Of a DNA stretch of 64,000 bases, positions 46,401 through 60,745 are shown piece by piece. The position numbers and the translations under genes were made by a program. Source of the stretch: Isoetes taiwanensis (Eukaryota > Streptophyta > Lycopodiopsida > Isoetales > Isoetaceae). The notes under the pieces were generated by a model that was not told the DNA's origin, searched no databases, and saw only the letters and a program-made list of their open reading frames with translations. The stretch is from NCBI GenBank assembly GCA_021234155.1, contig JAJEKV010000062.1, forward strand, positions 598,952 through 662,951, read 5' to 3'. The first letter of the stretch is position 1. Every line of letters starts with the position of its first letter.

Positions 46401-49400
46401 TTCATCCCTTTCTTCTTTCAAGCAAGCCGAACGCCCAAATTTATCCTCGACTTAACGCCTTGAAAATGCCTTCGTTAGTATACATCAAATCCCACTCTAC
46501 CACCTCCTCATCCTAGTATGTTTTCACTTATATGTATATATAGTTTAAATTCTAGTTTTTCCGCACCCCAAAAAACTTTCTAGATTTTTCTCTTAACTTG
46601 ATTTCCTATGGTTTGGGGTTTTTCATGGCTCTGCTTTCCGTGAACCAAAAATGAAATGAAGCTGGTGTAGCAGACTCAACTAAATTAGGGTTCATGCTAA
46701 GAGACGCTCTCGATCTCCCTTCATGTGTTCTGAGATTTCGATAGGATGCCGGCAGTGGTGGCTACATGCAATTCAGCAATACGTGACTCGGTTAAGTATG
46801 CCTTCGACATTCGGTGGTCTCATCCTTTTTCTGACTGATGGCATGCAATCAACTCAATAGGTTTTCATGAATCACCGGGGCTTGGATGTGCCTAGTTGCA
46901 TCCAGAGGATCGAAGTTGAGAACACATGACAAAAATGTCATGCGTGAACAAAATTATAAGAGGTCCATAAAATCTTTGAGCCTATGAACGTAGAAGTTGG
47001 ATAAAAAGATTTACTAGTATATAACGAAATGGACTCAATGCTGCTCGCGTAATTTAACGCCGAGGGAGAGAGATATGGCGTAGGTGGTGAGTCGACAGCC
47101 ATCGACATTTGATATTTCCTCGCATACCATGCATGCTCCGCGTCGGGAGCAACATCGCTACCATCTGGTATGATCAAGCACATGCGTATGCAGGATTTAG
47201 AGAATAAGGGCTTGTTAAACGTCAATTTCTAAGTCTCAAGTATGGCTTCTTGAAATGCTCCAAAACCCTCTTGGTTAATAGATGCAAATATTCACTAGAT
47301 GTATCTAGAGTCGCAGCCATAACCCAGCGACTCAAAGGTCTTCGCATTCAATCTTGGCAACAATATCTTTGTGTGTTCTTGGAAATGAGGCTCCTTCGCT
47401 TTTGTCGTGGCTTCGATTTTGATCCGGTAAGCGCTTTTAACTTTATGATTATCTCAAAGAGATAGCCGGACATCTATTATGGACTCGGGACGAAAAGCCT
47501 TTTTTCTTTGTTTCTTCTTTTAATAACTTTGTCATTTAGATCGGTTATGCGAAAATCTACTTTGAAAAGAATTTGGCCCAAGCCTTTAATAGATTTGAGA
47601 AGAGGTCTATAGCTCATAATATATGTGCTTTTCCCGTAGTTCAACCATATTTCGTGGAAAAATGGGCATCGCTTTTTATCGATACTCCAGGCTCTTTGCG
47701 GCGATTGATTGCAGCAGCCACCGTCCTGGCAACGACCGGATATTTTTGAGAAGGAAACATAGATCAATGTGGCCAAACCTTCGCTGTCTATTCTTCCTCT
47801 CGTGTAATCGTGGACTTCGCTTCCCATCTTTGTTATCTCATTAAGAACTCTTTATTCTCAGTTATGGTTGTTATGGGGATCATTGTTAAACGGGTCATAG
47901 GCATAAGGGGATACCACACCAAGGCGGTAAGGGGTCCGTGAGAAACCCCAGATAATGACCTCTTTGAGGTGGAAAACCCCTACATACGTAGAAAAAGCCG
48001 CTTCAAGCCCCTTTCCAGAATGTACTTTCTGGACGATCCTAGCTTTGCCACCCTACCCCGATCTTGTACTTGAGCTCTGTGCCTTAGCACCCCACCCCTA
48101 TGTACTTGTAATAAATAAATGTTCAAAATGTTCTTTTAATTGACACGATTCATTTCTCGTGATTGGGTTCTTACATGCATGCCACATTACAAGTGGGTAA
48201 TTCTAAGGAGCATTTGGTGGGTTTCTTTGAACACGTATTATATTTCATTCAAATACCTGACAATACTCTGTGGACAATACATGGTGTAATAAATAACACA
48301 TGAAATTCATGCTAAGGACAATAACATCATGGTTTATACATCTACACGCACCCATATAGATGAATGTTCTAAGAAATGAATAACAACAAATAATCTAAAA
48401 CTATTATGGTGTAAGAAATGAATAATCTAAAACTCTTTGCGGTTATTCGGATTTCGAGGCATGCAAGATAATTCCAACCATAATGGTTGATTCGGACCTT
48501 ATAGCAACCTGGTCTCTATATATAGTCCTCCTTCTTATATTCTTTGGCCATTCGCTTTCCAAATTCGGGGCCCCGCTTCCAACTGGCTTCCAAATTTCAT
48601 TCTTCTTCAAAATTCGGCCCCATTCCTCGTCTTCTATTTCTATTTCTCGATATGGCGAAGCCGGTACACAAATTAAGAAGCCTCGGCCAAGAATCATCCT
48701 CTTTCTAGCTATCCGCATGCATATGACCGTTGCTGCTCTTCGGCTATGGAAGTACACTGAGCAAGGAGCTACAGCCGTGAGAAAGTCCGTATGGATTGAT
48801 CGAAGGTATGCGTCGATGAGCCGCTTTCTTGGCGCCGACAATGGAGGCTCTATTGCATTTACCCTCCTGCGGACCGGAAAATGCCCTCACGGACATACAC
48901 TACTCTTAATGCAAAGGAACTGCTCTTTAACTCTTAGATTTACTTCTTACTCTTAGATTTAGCTCTTACCTTGTCTCGACCAGATATCTACCGCAGTAGC
49001 GGTCGTGTTCAAGTTTTGTCTTAAAACTCAAAGCTTTTTTGTAAACAGTGCAAGCTTTGATGTAAACAAGTTTTTGTAAACCTACCTTTTATGAATATGT
49101 AATAGTGCTTTTTCATAATATATGAAGCCCATTGATCGATTCGGACTATGATAAAATTTTCAAGAAGAACAAGTCCTCATCTAACTATATACTATGCAGA
49201 CAAGTTTTCAATCGAAGTCCCTCGATCAAATCAAATATGCCACAATTCTTTTAAAACCAAAATGCACTTTAAAAAAAACAACATGCGTGATACACAGCAT
49301 GCGATAATAATAACACTTTAAAATCGAATATGCATATTGAACCGATGCTTCCAGCACTAAAAGATAATTTTAGGATAACAATTCGTAAATTAAAACCCCG

Positions 49401-49890
49401 ATTCAGAAAGCGATACAATGCCAATGCCTTCTATATGAAGAGTATATATGCCAAAAGCACCATTTTTAAACCTTGCAACTTTAAATCTAAGGTAGTGGAG
49501 TATACCGCATCTAATGGAGACTGCCAAATATCGCCTAAAACCAAATATGCCACAAGTTTTGTTTGATATAAACTTCCATAAACCTGTATTTCACACTTGT
49601 ATAACATACTTGACTCATCAAAACCCTCGCGGAATAAGCCCCCCTCAACCACCACCTCAAACTAGCTTGCCTTTGTTTCCCAAGTAGCAAAACATGATTT
49701 TGTGAGGCAAAAGTTAGCAATGAAAATGAAACCAATCACAAAATAATAGAGATAAACAAAATAGTAGCAATCAAGACAATAGAGACCTTTTTTCATCACC
49801 CAAAAACTTATCAAATTGCAACCTATCATGATCATCAAGCCGGGTATCTACCATTATCCGGGTTGTAAGTTAAAGATGCTAGTGCTATTA
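43493..49890. other. No recognisable gene
   Basis: Many short frames on both strands, none with a recognisable domain. The longest, 48483-48956 plus (157 codons) and 47477-47827 minus (116 codons), could be parts of host genes but have no motif. AATAAATAAA at about 48109-48118 follows a T/C-rich stretch and could be a polyadenylation signal. Confidence 0.45.
46540..46625. repeat. ~85-bp dispersed repeat, copy 2
   Basis: GCACCCCAAAAAACTTTC and TTAACTTGATTTCCTATG match 39118-39203. Confidence 0.7.
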
Positions 49891-49899
49891 CAGAAGCCC

Positions 49900-52800
49900 A
49901 ATGAGATTGATTGACTATCCGATAGGATCAAACTCAGATCACGGGCCTCCCCGCTGGCTTATGCCTCATTATACCGCCAAATTAAGGTCTATGGAGTATG
50001 ATGGTCTACTAACCAAATCAACCGGGTTCCTAGTTTCTTTTTTCCATCCTTCCCAAGTTTCTCAAAAAACGATACTAAGAACTCCCTTTCCCCATGAAAC
50101 TTGCTTCACGCTATTCTTATTTCGCTTTCTTAGCTCCTTCTTGGCCGCTGAATCCATCTCAAAGAAGATTGCAATAATCCACCCAATACCAAGGGAGGTT
50201 GTCGTATTTATGAACTTGCTCTCGTAGGCTTATAAGAGATCGCCGGCTGACCTTTGTCAACTGCCCTTAGACGCCCATGGATTACCATTCGGGCTTGGCT
50301 GACCAAAAGTACCTTGCACATAATTTTGCCATATCAAGCATGACATTTCTAATTTGTTGGTCAATGGCGCTTCTATCTCGCCTAACATGGAGTCAAAGGC
50401 ATGTCTTTAGCTCTAATTCTCGGGTCAGAACCTCATTGGGCAGCATTACCGAATCATTGAATACCATCATTCTCTTGTTCTTAAATTCTCAATTCATCCG
50501 ACTCATCTCCAACCGTATTGTGTCTTAGTTCCTTAAAAGTAGTCTCTTTTGTTGAAGAAATCTTCGCGTTTCCAAGGTTTGCTCCACCAAGTACCCTCTC
50601 CACTTTCCCTCACAAGTGATTCCTACCGCATTACCATAATTCAGATATGCGTTTCTTGAGTCCCTCGCCCACGCTTCCACAATCGTACTTCTCATCCTCG
50701 CCTACAAGGGTGTAATCAGCCAAATCACACTTCACCCATTGCCTCTCCCCATCCAACCCTCTCTTCCTCTCCAAGACTTGCCAAATGTTCTTCTTACTTG
50801 GCATGTGGGCTCTAGTGGAATATCGGGCTTTTCCTTGTGATCGGAATTTCGCCACTCTTATTAAGAGCGCTTGCACTCTCAAGCACATCAACACCTCGCG
50901 GAAGGGATCTTTCATTCCTACCATTCCACCTATCTTGGAGTAGCTGTACCGTGATGCATTTGACCCTCATGGAATCCAACGACAAAGAAGATCTCTACAA
51001 TAATTCTAAAAACCCATGAGTAACACAACAAAGTGGCAAGAAAGCCGAATGTCCGTAAAGTTAAGTCTCAATGGAAGGAAATTTGATTTCAAACAATGTC
51101 TCATGTCTTGAACCAAAGTCTCCATAACCCGCAAGTACAATAAGATAGTGAGAAATCGCTAAGCCACAATTATAAACGTAAATAGATAGGAACAAGCTCT
51201 GAAATGCTTTCTTACCTTTAAGAAGAAAGATACTATTGAGGTCGCTTTTATCCAATTCCATAAATCCATGTGAGGAGAGAGGAATATGTCAATGTAGAGG
51301 GAAACCACGTAGAGATAAGTTTCGTCCCCCAACGCATTTATTGGATTGCGTAGCGGATCGCATAGCCTACTCAGCACATTTGAACTTTTTCGGCTTAATC
51401 CTCTGGGCGGCAGCCAGTACGCCTATCTTTTCTTTCCACATCACCTATTTGAAGACCATGCTACTTGAAAGGTGTGGAAAACATGCACCACACATCACAT
51501 TTAAGTGTGAGATCTTCACCCAAGAATAGCCTCAAGATGGTATCAAGTGGATTGATGTTCTTCCATTGGATAAATCTTGATCGTGTAATCCATGTATCTG
51601 CTTTGTCTTTATTTGAACGTGATAAAAACCCATCCTTCCATGGAATGCCAAATTTCCTTCTGTTCTTTCAGGAAGTATGTTCTTCGACATACAAGCCTCA
51701 GGTGTGCATCTCCATCGGAAGAGTGTCCAGTGTGGAGACCTAACACGCTTTTAGTGTAAATTCGGAGAAATGCTTTCGATTTGATCCATTGACATCTCCG
51801 ACCTTATACGGTAAAACCTATTGCATGTCAATTGTATTGTGTCTGACTTAGGCAAGCGTGCATGTAATAGTTCCTGATCACTTGACACGGGCATAATTTG
51901 CAACCACGTTCATCTCAAATGCATCAACAACATTGTAGCCCTCTTCCCCCCTCACGCGTGAACTACAAATACGTAATACAAGCATGATCTCTTTCTTCCC
52001 ACAAAAACCCTGCAAACTATCGTCTCGAGCACACCATTGGGTGCCCTCTTGATTGCGGTCATCTTGTCCACGATGGTATACTTCATGGATCAAGCATTTT
52101 CAGATATGATTGGAATATATCTTTGCCAAGTATGCCAAAGGTTTCCTCATTTATTCAGCCTTGTAGAAAGTGTCTTACGATGAACCGCCTTGTTGTTGCC
52201 AAACTTGGACCTCAAAGAAGTTCATAGACAAGAAGTTGTGCATCCTCATCCTCCCAAATTTGATTGTTTCAAACAACTCTTTTGTTGTTGTATACCCGCT
52301 TCTTATGGCGAGCCTTAAAATGTGCGCAATGTCGGGTTAAAATCCTGATGCAGGCTTGCCTTCAAATTTACCTCGAGAATATGCCTCTTTAATGTCATAT
52401 AAAACTTATGCACATCCTGCACGTTTCAGATTCACTGATATGTCGAAGAGAGATCTCGCAACTATTGACAATACAAGTGTCGCCAATACATAATCTCAAT
52501 TCCTTCTCAAGATTCTATTCTCATTCCTTGTTTCCTTCGCGAGTTACTTGTGACTCGAAGTTTGTCAAATAGTCAACTCTTAAATGAGAACTAGTGTTCC
52601 TCAAGCCTCGCTCTACTCTCCTCCTTTGTCTATACAGACTCTCATACGGAAGTCTCTTTCGCCCAGGGGCGGTCACGGTAAGAACATTGAAAGTTTGCAA
52701 ACATGGCGACTCACTGCACTCACTCTAGCACATTTGGCATGCCTAAATGTTCTTGGATCTTAACTTCTTTTGGCCATCTCACAGTGAACTCTCCATGCCT

Positions 52801-54740
52801 CCACAGTACCAGACCAGGCCAGCCTTAGACTCATCAGGAATGGCCTCAAATCCCTTGGCTTAGATGCATATCTATATGTTAGTTGCCAAAAACCCCAACA
52901 TAGATATGCTAGATGCAAGTTTCACATGTATTTTTTTTTCCAAGCAAATTGAGAATGGGAACAAAGAACCAAACCAATCATCTACTACATAACAATATAA
53001 CAACGAACAAGCAAACAAGTAATGGTACATGTTCTTTTACATACTTGATCTTCGCTTGAATGGCTTATCTAGAAGCCTCCTTAGAGTAGTGCGGCAAAGC
53101 AAAAGGGCCCATAAATGTCGAAATTTAAGGAAAGCAGTTTCAGCCCGTGGGAAAACAGATTTCAGCATATTGAAATGGAATAATACCGATGTAAGAATGA
53201 TAGCATGCTCTTTTGTGAAGGATCCACAATATCCTTTCGAGCCTTCAACCTTGCTTTATTCACTCTTGGTTTCCTCTCTCCTTTGGCGGTTGATTTTTGC
53301 ACATGTCTACTACTCTTTATATGCTCCCTCATGTTTTTCAACCACGTCTCCTCTTGATGGAAAAAGGAGTAGAGACCTCTTCTAAAAGCACGCATAAAAT
53401 GCAAATGTTCTCTTTCTTTACTTAGCTTTCAATGGTCTCATATATAGCTCAAACCGCGACCGGTTTGCTTTCGACAAAAGGACCAACTTTCAAGACATAC
53501 ATTCTTCAATTAAAACCTTTGCCCTATTTTTCGGCCATAATATCCTTGCCAATGTATCCTTGAGACACTTTCCTCGTAATGATAGTTTGTGTGTTTCTTT
53601 TGAGATTCGGCTTGTATTCCTTACTGATTCCATGTGGCGTGCGATTGAAATTGTACATCATGTCATCTCCTCCTCTTCATATCATTTGGCATTCAAGGCA
53701 CCAAATGCACTAAAGCTCCAACTCGGGTGGCATCGCCGACATGAGATCGAAGCCGTCTTTCTTACCACAATTTGCATTTCATCTTGTACTTCCTAAAGGT
53801 GTGAATCCACCTACGTATCAGCCCTTGATGCAAAAATTGGTTACAACCTACCTTCAAACTCGACACTCCCCACACACACTCAAACTTGCCTTCTCTTGGT
53901 ACATTTTGAGGTCTGATCTGCAACCTCCAATGGCACATTTTTTTCTTCTTCTTCGACTCATTAAAGCACGAGGCGTCTTCTCTTCAAGGGCTGCACATCT
54001 TCTTCGAGTTTAGATCCTGCGAACAAACACCTCCTCATACATGGGTTGTACCTTTCCTCTTGCCTTATTGACAAGGAAGCTTCCTTTCACCCAAAAACAC
54101 AAACTCGTGTCCCTCAAGCCATCAATCTCATCAAGTTAATAGCTTTTCTTACGCCCGGCATCGTTGCATTTTGCTTGACTTTGACAAAGCCAACCTCGAG
54201 CACTTCTCGGTCGAAATCAATTGCACATACAATGATATTTTGTTTGAATGCCATTTTGCTACAGTAACCCAAAGAGTTAGGAACTGGTTGGAATTAATAA
54301 CCTTGAAGACTTGAAATACCCGAAAATATAGGACATTTGACATAAACTAGAAAGATCTATGAAAAATTTGGGGTCTCTAGAGCTCCCACAGCTTGCCATG
54401 TACCTCAAGACCGGGGTTTTCATGAATGTGAAAATAGAGATAACCCTTAGCAATTAATTCTCCATCAAATGAACACTAGATTATAAGTGAGACCGGTCAG
54501 TGATCAAAGCTTTTAGTCCGAGTTTAATTGGAAGAATAAGTTGTTCATTGCAAAGATACAGATACAAATGCAATGAAAATAACACCATCCACTTTGCCAT
54601 CGAGATATCTAACAATGGCAAGCAAATAAGCAAAAGTTTGGATTCTAACCTCGTAAATTTGTTCTTTAAGGTTATCTTGATCCGAGGGTTTTGACAATAT
54701 TTCTTTCTTGGCGAAATCGGCGACTTCGGTGTCCATTACG
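49900..54740 (-). pseudogene. Possible decayed or intron-rich host gene, unrecognised
   Basis: Several minus-strand stretches have protein-like composition. From high to low coordinates: 54734-54650 (MDTEVADFAKKEILSKPSDQ, ending at a GTTAGA donor-like site), 54260-54120 (CAIDFDREVLEVGF), ~52640-52530 (YESLYRQRRRVERGLRNTSS), ~52420-52250 (VLYDIKEAYSRGKFEGK, TTKELFETIKFGRMRMHNF), 50924-50631 (open for 97 codons) and 50600-50290 (basic, coiled-coil-like, three stops). I recognise no domain. It could be one gene with introns, several fragments, or chance. Confidence 0.25.
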
Positions 54741-57700
54741 GTGGCGCCTCCGGTTCTTCAAAGTGCGGTGGCCCTAACATAGATGCTGGTCGGACCTTCC
54801 CGCCCAACTCCCCTTCTGGAATACCACCTCGGGGGAATGGTGGTCGTAGTATGAAGCACGGTCCGGGTATCTGGGGCGTGATTCAAAACCCCTACCAGTC
54901 CACGCTCTTGGGTCATACGGGGTTTCAATGGTGAAACCCACAGGGTTTCTAAACTTTGGTGTATTCGGACAAAGAAGCAAAACATATTTATTTGCCCCAA
55001 TGAGTTTCATTTAGGGCCTATTCTTTTCTTGCTTCTTAAGTTGCGAGTTGCCAAGGTCGTTTGTGCATTATCTACATATTTAGATTCGAATTCGGTGGAG
55101 TGGGGTTGAAATTCGTTTTCTTCTTAGAAGTAAGTAGATATAACTATTTTAATTCAAATATTAGCTAGGAAGCCCTGGAGTCTGAATTTGTAATTTAGTT
55201 TCTTAGTTTCAAGTTCATTATCTCCTATTATACTATCACCTCCTTCTCTCCAAAAAGAAATTCTAAGCGCATACATTAATTTACTGATTACAAATTATTG
55301 AGAATCTCAATATCCTTGGCTTGACTTTGGGCAAATCGCATATGTGGAGTTTTTGAATAGTGTTTTGGAACCAATCCTATTTATCCCGATCTACAGCACT
55401 TAATGCATAGGCGATGATATATTGTCCAAGATGCATTTGCATACAATATATACCATAGGGATCAAATCTGAGAGAAAGTATTTTCACAATCCAAGTTATG
55501 GATCTTGAATGCCATCTCATGCCGATGAACAAAATTTTGGAGAAGGTAATAAACTCTAAAGTAGGCTGACATTTGAATTTGTTTCGAGCATTTCTCTTTT
55601 ACATTACCCGAGGGGTCCTATTTGATCCTGCTAGAAACCACCATGTTATTATTAGGTGCGTTTCGTGGATTCATTTATTTTTCTTTGTAGTACAACCCAT
55701 GGCTTATTTTTATGTTTCTTCGTGGGAGCTTAACTTTGCGAGGAGTTCGATGGAGTGATGAACAATAGATCTTACCATTATCATGTCAATTTATGCATGT
55801 ATTTAATTTTATATTTACCATTACATTTCAAGTTCAAGAATGTGACAATTTTAAAGCTTTTAAAATGGTTGAATTCCATATTCCATCTGCCTATGTGCTT
55901 TTCTTTCTACATCTAGACATTTTATGTTATACTATATTTGTCTCCTTAAATTGAGGATCACGATGCATGCCTCGACTAATTTGAAATGATAGGCAATTTG
56001 CTCAAAACCCAAATACCGGAACACATAAAGGTACCATTTAAATGAAACTTATTTCACGAAAGCATTGAGGATTATTAGAACTATTCAGATTCATGCCTAA
56101 ACATATACCTAAAATGGTTCAATTCCAATATTTCATCTTTGACATCTATACATTTTGTATTGTAATCTGGGTGTTCTTAAAGTGAGGATGGAAGTTGTGG
56201 CCGCGCTTAGCAATCAATTTTGATAGAGGAAATCTGCTCAACGACATGATAAAGCAGTAATATTGTTAACAAGTGAAAATCACTTGAATAAAAATATACC
56301 AATAGTTGAATTAAAATATAGATAAGTTATAAAGGTTTTCATTGTTGTATGCAGACTTCCATTAAGTTTGTTGTTACTCCTCATGATCAGTCTAATAGAT
56401 ATTTCTATGTAACTATCATTAGCGATCCAACTTTCTTTTCATCAACTTCTTTGTTGTATATAAACAACGGTTTGAGTTAATTTTTACCGCTTATGTTATC
56501 TTATTGTGATGATGAAAGACTATTTAAAAGCAGATTTTGTAAGCAGTTAAAGTAGCAGGCAGTTTTATTTGAACACCTGCGGCTTGCCTAGATTGCAAAG
56601 ACTAAACATAGTTCAATGGCATAATGTTATTTGATGCAGATTCCTACCGCTTTTATGGTGTCTACTATTTCTTCTGTATAACCAAGGCATTAGATGTCAA
56701 GCCTCCGAACTTCTTCAAGGATATCTAAGGTTAAGGTTATCTGTTGAAGTGCTTAGTCCATGATTTGGCGTCCCCGCTTTATTAAACAATAAGTGTTCTA
56801 AGTTTCGGTACATTTATGTTATAGCTTGGAATGAATGATTTCACTTACTTACGGAATCTGAATCGATAAAGACTTCACCAATGAGTTTAAAACCCGACAA
56901 ACACCCATACCCATTGTTCCTTTGCAACATTAGGCGCGTAAGCAATTTTGAGTTGAGGAAAGCTCCATGCTAATGAGTTAAATTGACAAACATCCACAAT
57001 TCATTAGTCTCAGATACAAACATCCACACCCATTGTTCCTGTTCCTTTTAACATTAGTGGATGTAAGCGCTTGGAATTGGTGCTTCATGTACCACCGCCA
57101 ATATGCTAAGAAATGCCAAATTTTCCCAACCATTATTTCTTCTAATAGGGTGATTATGTGAACGTAATTCTGATGGATGAATCCAATGAGCATGGTTCCC
57201 AAGATCTCTTTTCTATTTGCACTACTTAGGTGTAAATTACAACGAATTAATGGACTTATCCAATGAGCATGATTTCCAAAATCTCTATATTTCCATCGCT
57301 CTTATTGATCACTTTAAAGAAAATGTAATACAATCTTCATTTCTTTTAGTTCAACATATTGATAGATCTTTATCCAATGAGCATGATTTCCAAAATTCTC
57401 CGTTGGTTCCACTCCACCCTGTTTTGTTCAACATCCTTTCATAGATAAATTGATCATACATGTGAACAGACCATCCTCGGTATTAACTAATAACCCTATC
57501 GCAACAAACCCCGAACCATACCCCTGAAATAATACTCTTTAACTCAACTTATTTTAACATAGCATGTGCTCTTCGGCTGATGTTTGTGCCTTTAGGGTGT
57601 TGTATGATCCATGGCAACCCCACAATACGATGCACAATCCCAACCATTGCTACAAAATTCATGAAAGACAAGCAATACTCTCTCAATCCATTTAATATTA

Positions 57701-58160
57701 GAGTATGTCCTTTCTACAACTGCCAATACAAAAGCAACAACAATGAGATAAAATTGCCTCGAAAATCCTGGCGTGATACATGTTACAAGGCACCAGTGCT
57801 CATCTAAGCATTTCATCTCGACACGCAGAAAAGCATACTCTGAAGTTCCGATATTGGGATGCAACTAAGATGCCATGAGACGAAACCACATAGACATGCC
57901 ATTCAAATTTAATACTCCAACTACATAGTCATACCTCAATACAAAAACAAAGTGAAAGTCATAGGACCTAGACATCTAAAAGAAGTAATAACTAATTATT
58001 CAATGTAATAAAGAAGTAAATATCATCTACAAATCGGGTGAAATTGTTCAAATTCTCACAATAGTTCCAGTATTTATGCTCCGTTAAATGCATTCAAGTT
58101 ACTAGTATCCATTAAAACCCACCTACCACCCCATCTTTTATGTTTCACTCATCGTATCTT
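54741..58160. other. No recognisable gene
   Basis: AT-rich, with a GC-richer patch at 54740-54950. A word CCAATGAGCATGATTTCCAA is repeated at about 57260 and 57375 with a partial third copy at 57183, spaced about 115 and 75 bp. No motif-bearing ORF. Confidence 0.45.
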
Positions 58161-58169
58161 ATTTATCTC

Positions 58170-58460
58170 TAAACCCCCTTTGGTTTGGGTGCATATTCAC
58201 ACGGGGCATCAGCAAATCCAGAGCCGCTGGATAGCATATTTCATTCCTCATTCTCAATTCACCCCACAATGTGCCCTTGTGGGGTATGGACGTACGTAAT
58301 TTGTTATAATCGATAACAAGTTTTAAAAATGACTACAAGATTCTCGTGCAATATACTATATGGTGTTGATTTTATACATATAAAACATAATTATAAGGGC
58401 TCTCAACAGCTCATCGCCACCCCTCGCGGTGAATATGCACCCAAACTAAAGGGGTTTATG
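58170..58460. mobile_element. Foldback element, copy B
   Basis: Same core orientation as copy A (TTGTGGGGTATGGACGTAC at 58278; TATATGGTGTTGATTTTATA at 58357). Arms are shortened to about 30-35 bp at each end. Confidence 0.8.
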
Positions 58461-60745
58461 ATTTTATTTAATGTTGGATATTCTAGTTAAACACATGTAT
58501 AAGAGGGCATGGCTCATGCTAGAATGATGGAGCCAGTCCCATAGACATGCAATTTGTCCGTGACATAAAGATAGCAAGAATATATTTAACTTTGAGCTAT
58601 GAGTAAGGGACAATAATAATGCATTGCCTTTCCAGCGTGCACACCATTTGACCACTTTCTAATAATCTTCATGCATCTGACATTGTATATTGTAACGTCA
58701 TAATAGATGATATATTCGGTATTTTGGGGATTTCCAACCCACATACAAATCCTTGGATATAAAATATCAATTTCATTGTGTTGATCATTTCTTTTTTGCT
58801 TCTACATGAAATATCCAAGTTGGAGGCGGAAATGCGATTGTTTGGTGGCTAAATCGCGTAATAATACATGAGATAGAATGTGAAACAACATATATATCAA
58901 TGGTAATAAAATAACCATGAATCAAATAACATAATAGATAACGAAACTTGCACAATAGATATGTTTCAAACAAGAACCTAATAGTCTAGCATTAAAGGCC
59001 TCCTGGCCGTTAGTTGCCATCAATGGATTGGGCGGAGGCACTGTGCGTTGATGAAAAGACATAATATTCTATGGGCAAAACAAAGAAAAAGATTTTTAGG
59101 CCTTAAGACTTTAGTGCACACATTGCGAAACAACTAATAACTTCGTGACTAATGCGGCAATACATGCAAATTATTTAGAGCTTTGCATGAAGCGAGACTA
59201 ATGGAGCAATACGTTACAGGATTATTTAAAATTTTGCATGAAGCTTCGAGCTAATGGAGCAATGCATTACCTACCTGCAAGTTATTTAAATTTGCATGAA
59301 TTACGAGGGATGATGATTGGATTGCATGGACAAAAATCACAACTCTTGGAAAGTTTTTCCTAAGACTTTTATTAACTTTAACGAGATGTGTTGCCAGAAT
59401 TATTCAAATACGTTACTCATGATAAGATAAAACACCGGCTCAATCAGGAATAGAAGATAGAATGGTCGATGAGCTACTCACGAACACCAAAGGCAGTGGC
59501 AAAAACATAAGACTACAAGCTCACAAAAGTGAAAAAGAAACTAACGAGAGAAAGCAGGCAAACTTTTCGTTTTTCCTGTGGTTTACATAAGCTGAAAGGA
59601 CAGCCAAAAGGCCCGGTGAACTCAATGTAGAATAGCAGCATCAATCCACGAGTTCTCATGCAACTTTTTATTGCCAGCTCCTGCTTGGCTCACGGGCTAA
59701 CTTTTACTGTTGTTCACCATCTTCTACTCTCACGCTAATGATCTTGCAAACTCATATTTCACAGATGCCAAAGGAATATCATTGACAAGCTCTAGAACAC
59801 GGCCGATTCGCCTTTAGCCAATCCACTTAACGTCTAAGGCTACCACAACACTCTCTTCGGCTGCTTGACCAAACAGTTGATAAGGTGCGATGATTCACTG
59901 TGATAAAATGGTTACCTCGTTCACAAAATTATGCGTGCTTTGGTGGCCGAGTTGGATAAGCGATGGCTACCACCGGTCAAGATCTTCAAGAGTGCCTTTG
60001 ACCAGCGGTGCGAATCCGCCCGACGCAAGCTTCAAATCAGCCGAGAAAAGAAATTGGTAGCCTTTGCATATCCGCGCCAGGCGCAGCTCTGATTTTGCAG
60101 CTTCTCTTCCATGATCTTGAAGTGATGATCCGTTGGGGAACTTAAATTTGTTCTTCTTTGAAGACTCTCTGTTTGGAAAAAGCGAGGGTCCTCGTAACTT
60201 CTTCTTCTTCCAGCTCGTATTTTTCCATTTCAATACACAGCGAAACCCCAAACCCACCAACAGCACAAACACTATCATTACGCCCGAACACTGTATTTAT
60301 CATTGGAAAGATTCGAGGATTACAAAACCTCCAACTAACTAACAAGAAGCTTGGAGTTAGCTAAAGTTGGCAGCCTACAATGGCCTTCTTAAGTGAAGAA
60401 AGAATGCTTCGTTGCTTTGAAGGAAAAGCATGGTTTGCAAGCATCGGACCCATCACACCAATTAAACCTTTGTATCAAACCAAATGGAACCCTAATCGCT
60501 TCAAAAATGTTTGTTTTGAATAATATTATCTTAATATTTGAAACATAGCTTAAAAAACATGCAAACAATAAAAGCCCCCCCACCACACGAATTTCCCTCT
60601 TCTTTAAAATCAATGGCTAACAAATGGGTGCACTCTAGAAATACCATTTAGTATGTCCACGTGAATAAGCAGCGCGTGAAATCATATGAAAACCATGTCA
60701 AAAAGCGTATAAAATCCTGAAAAAAACCCGTATTATATCTTCGTA
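58461..60745. repeat. Dispersed repeat body, copy B
   Basis: Collinear with 2527-4645. It differs from copy A by many small block changes and indels. The 46-bp array is at ~59150-59300 with inserted bases. No ORF is shared between copies. Shadow frames near 60000-60340 come from the same stretch as 3759-4300. Confidence 0.75.
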
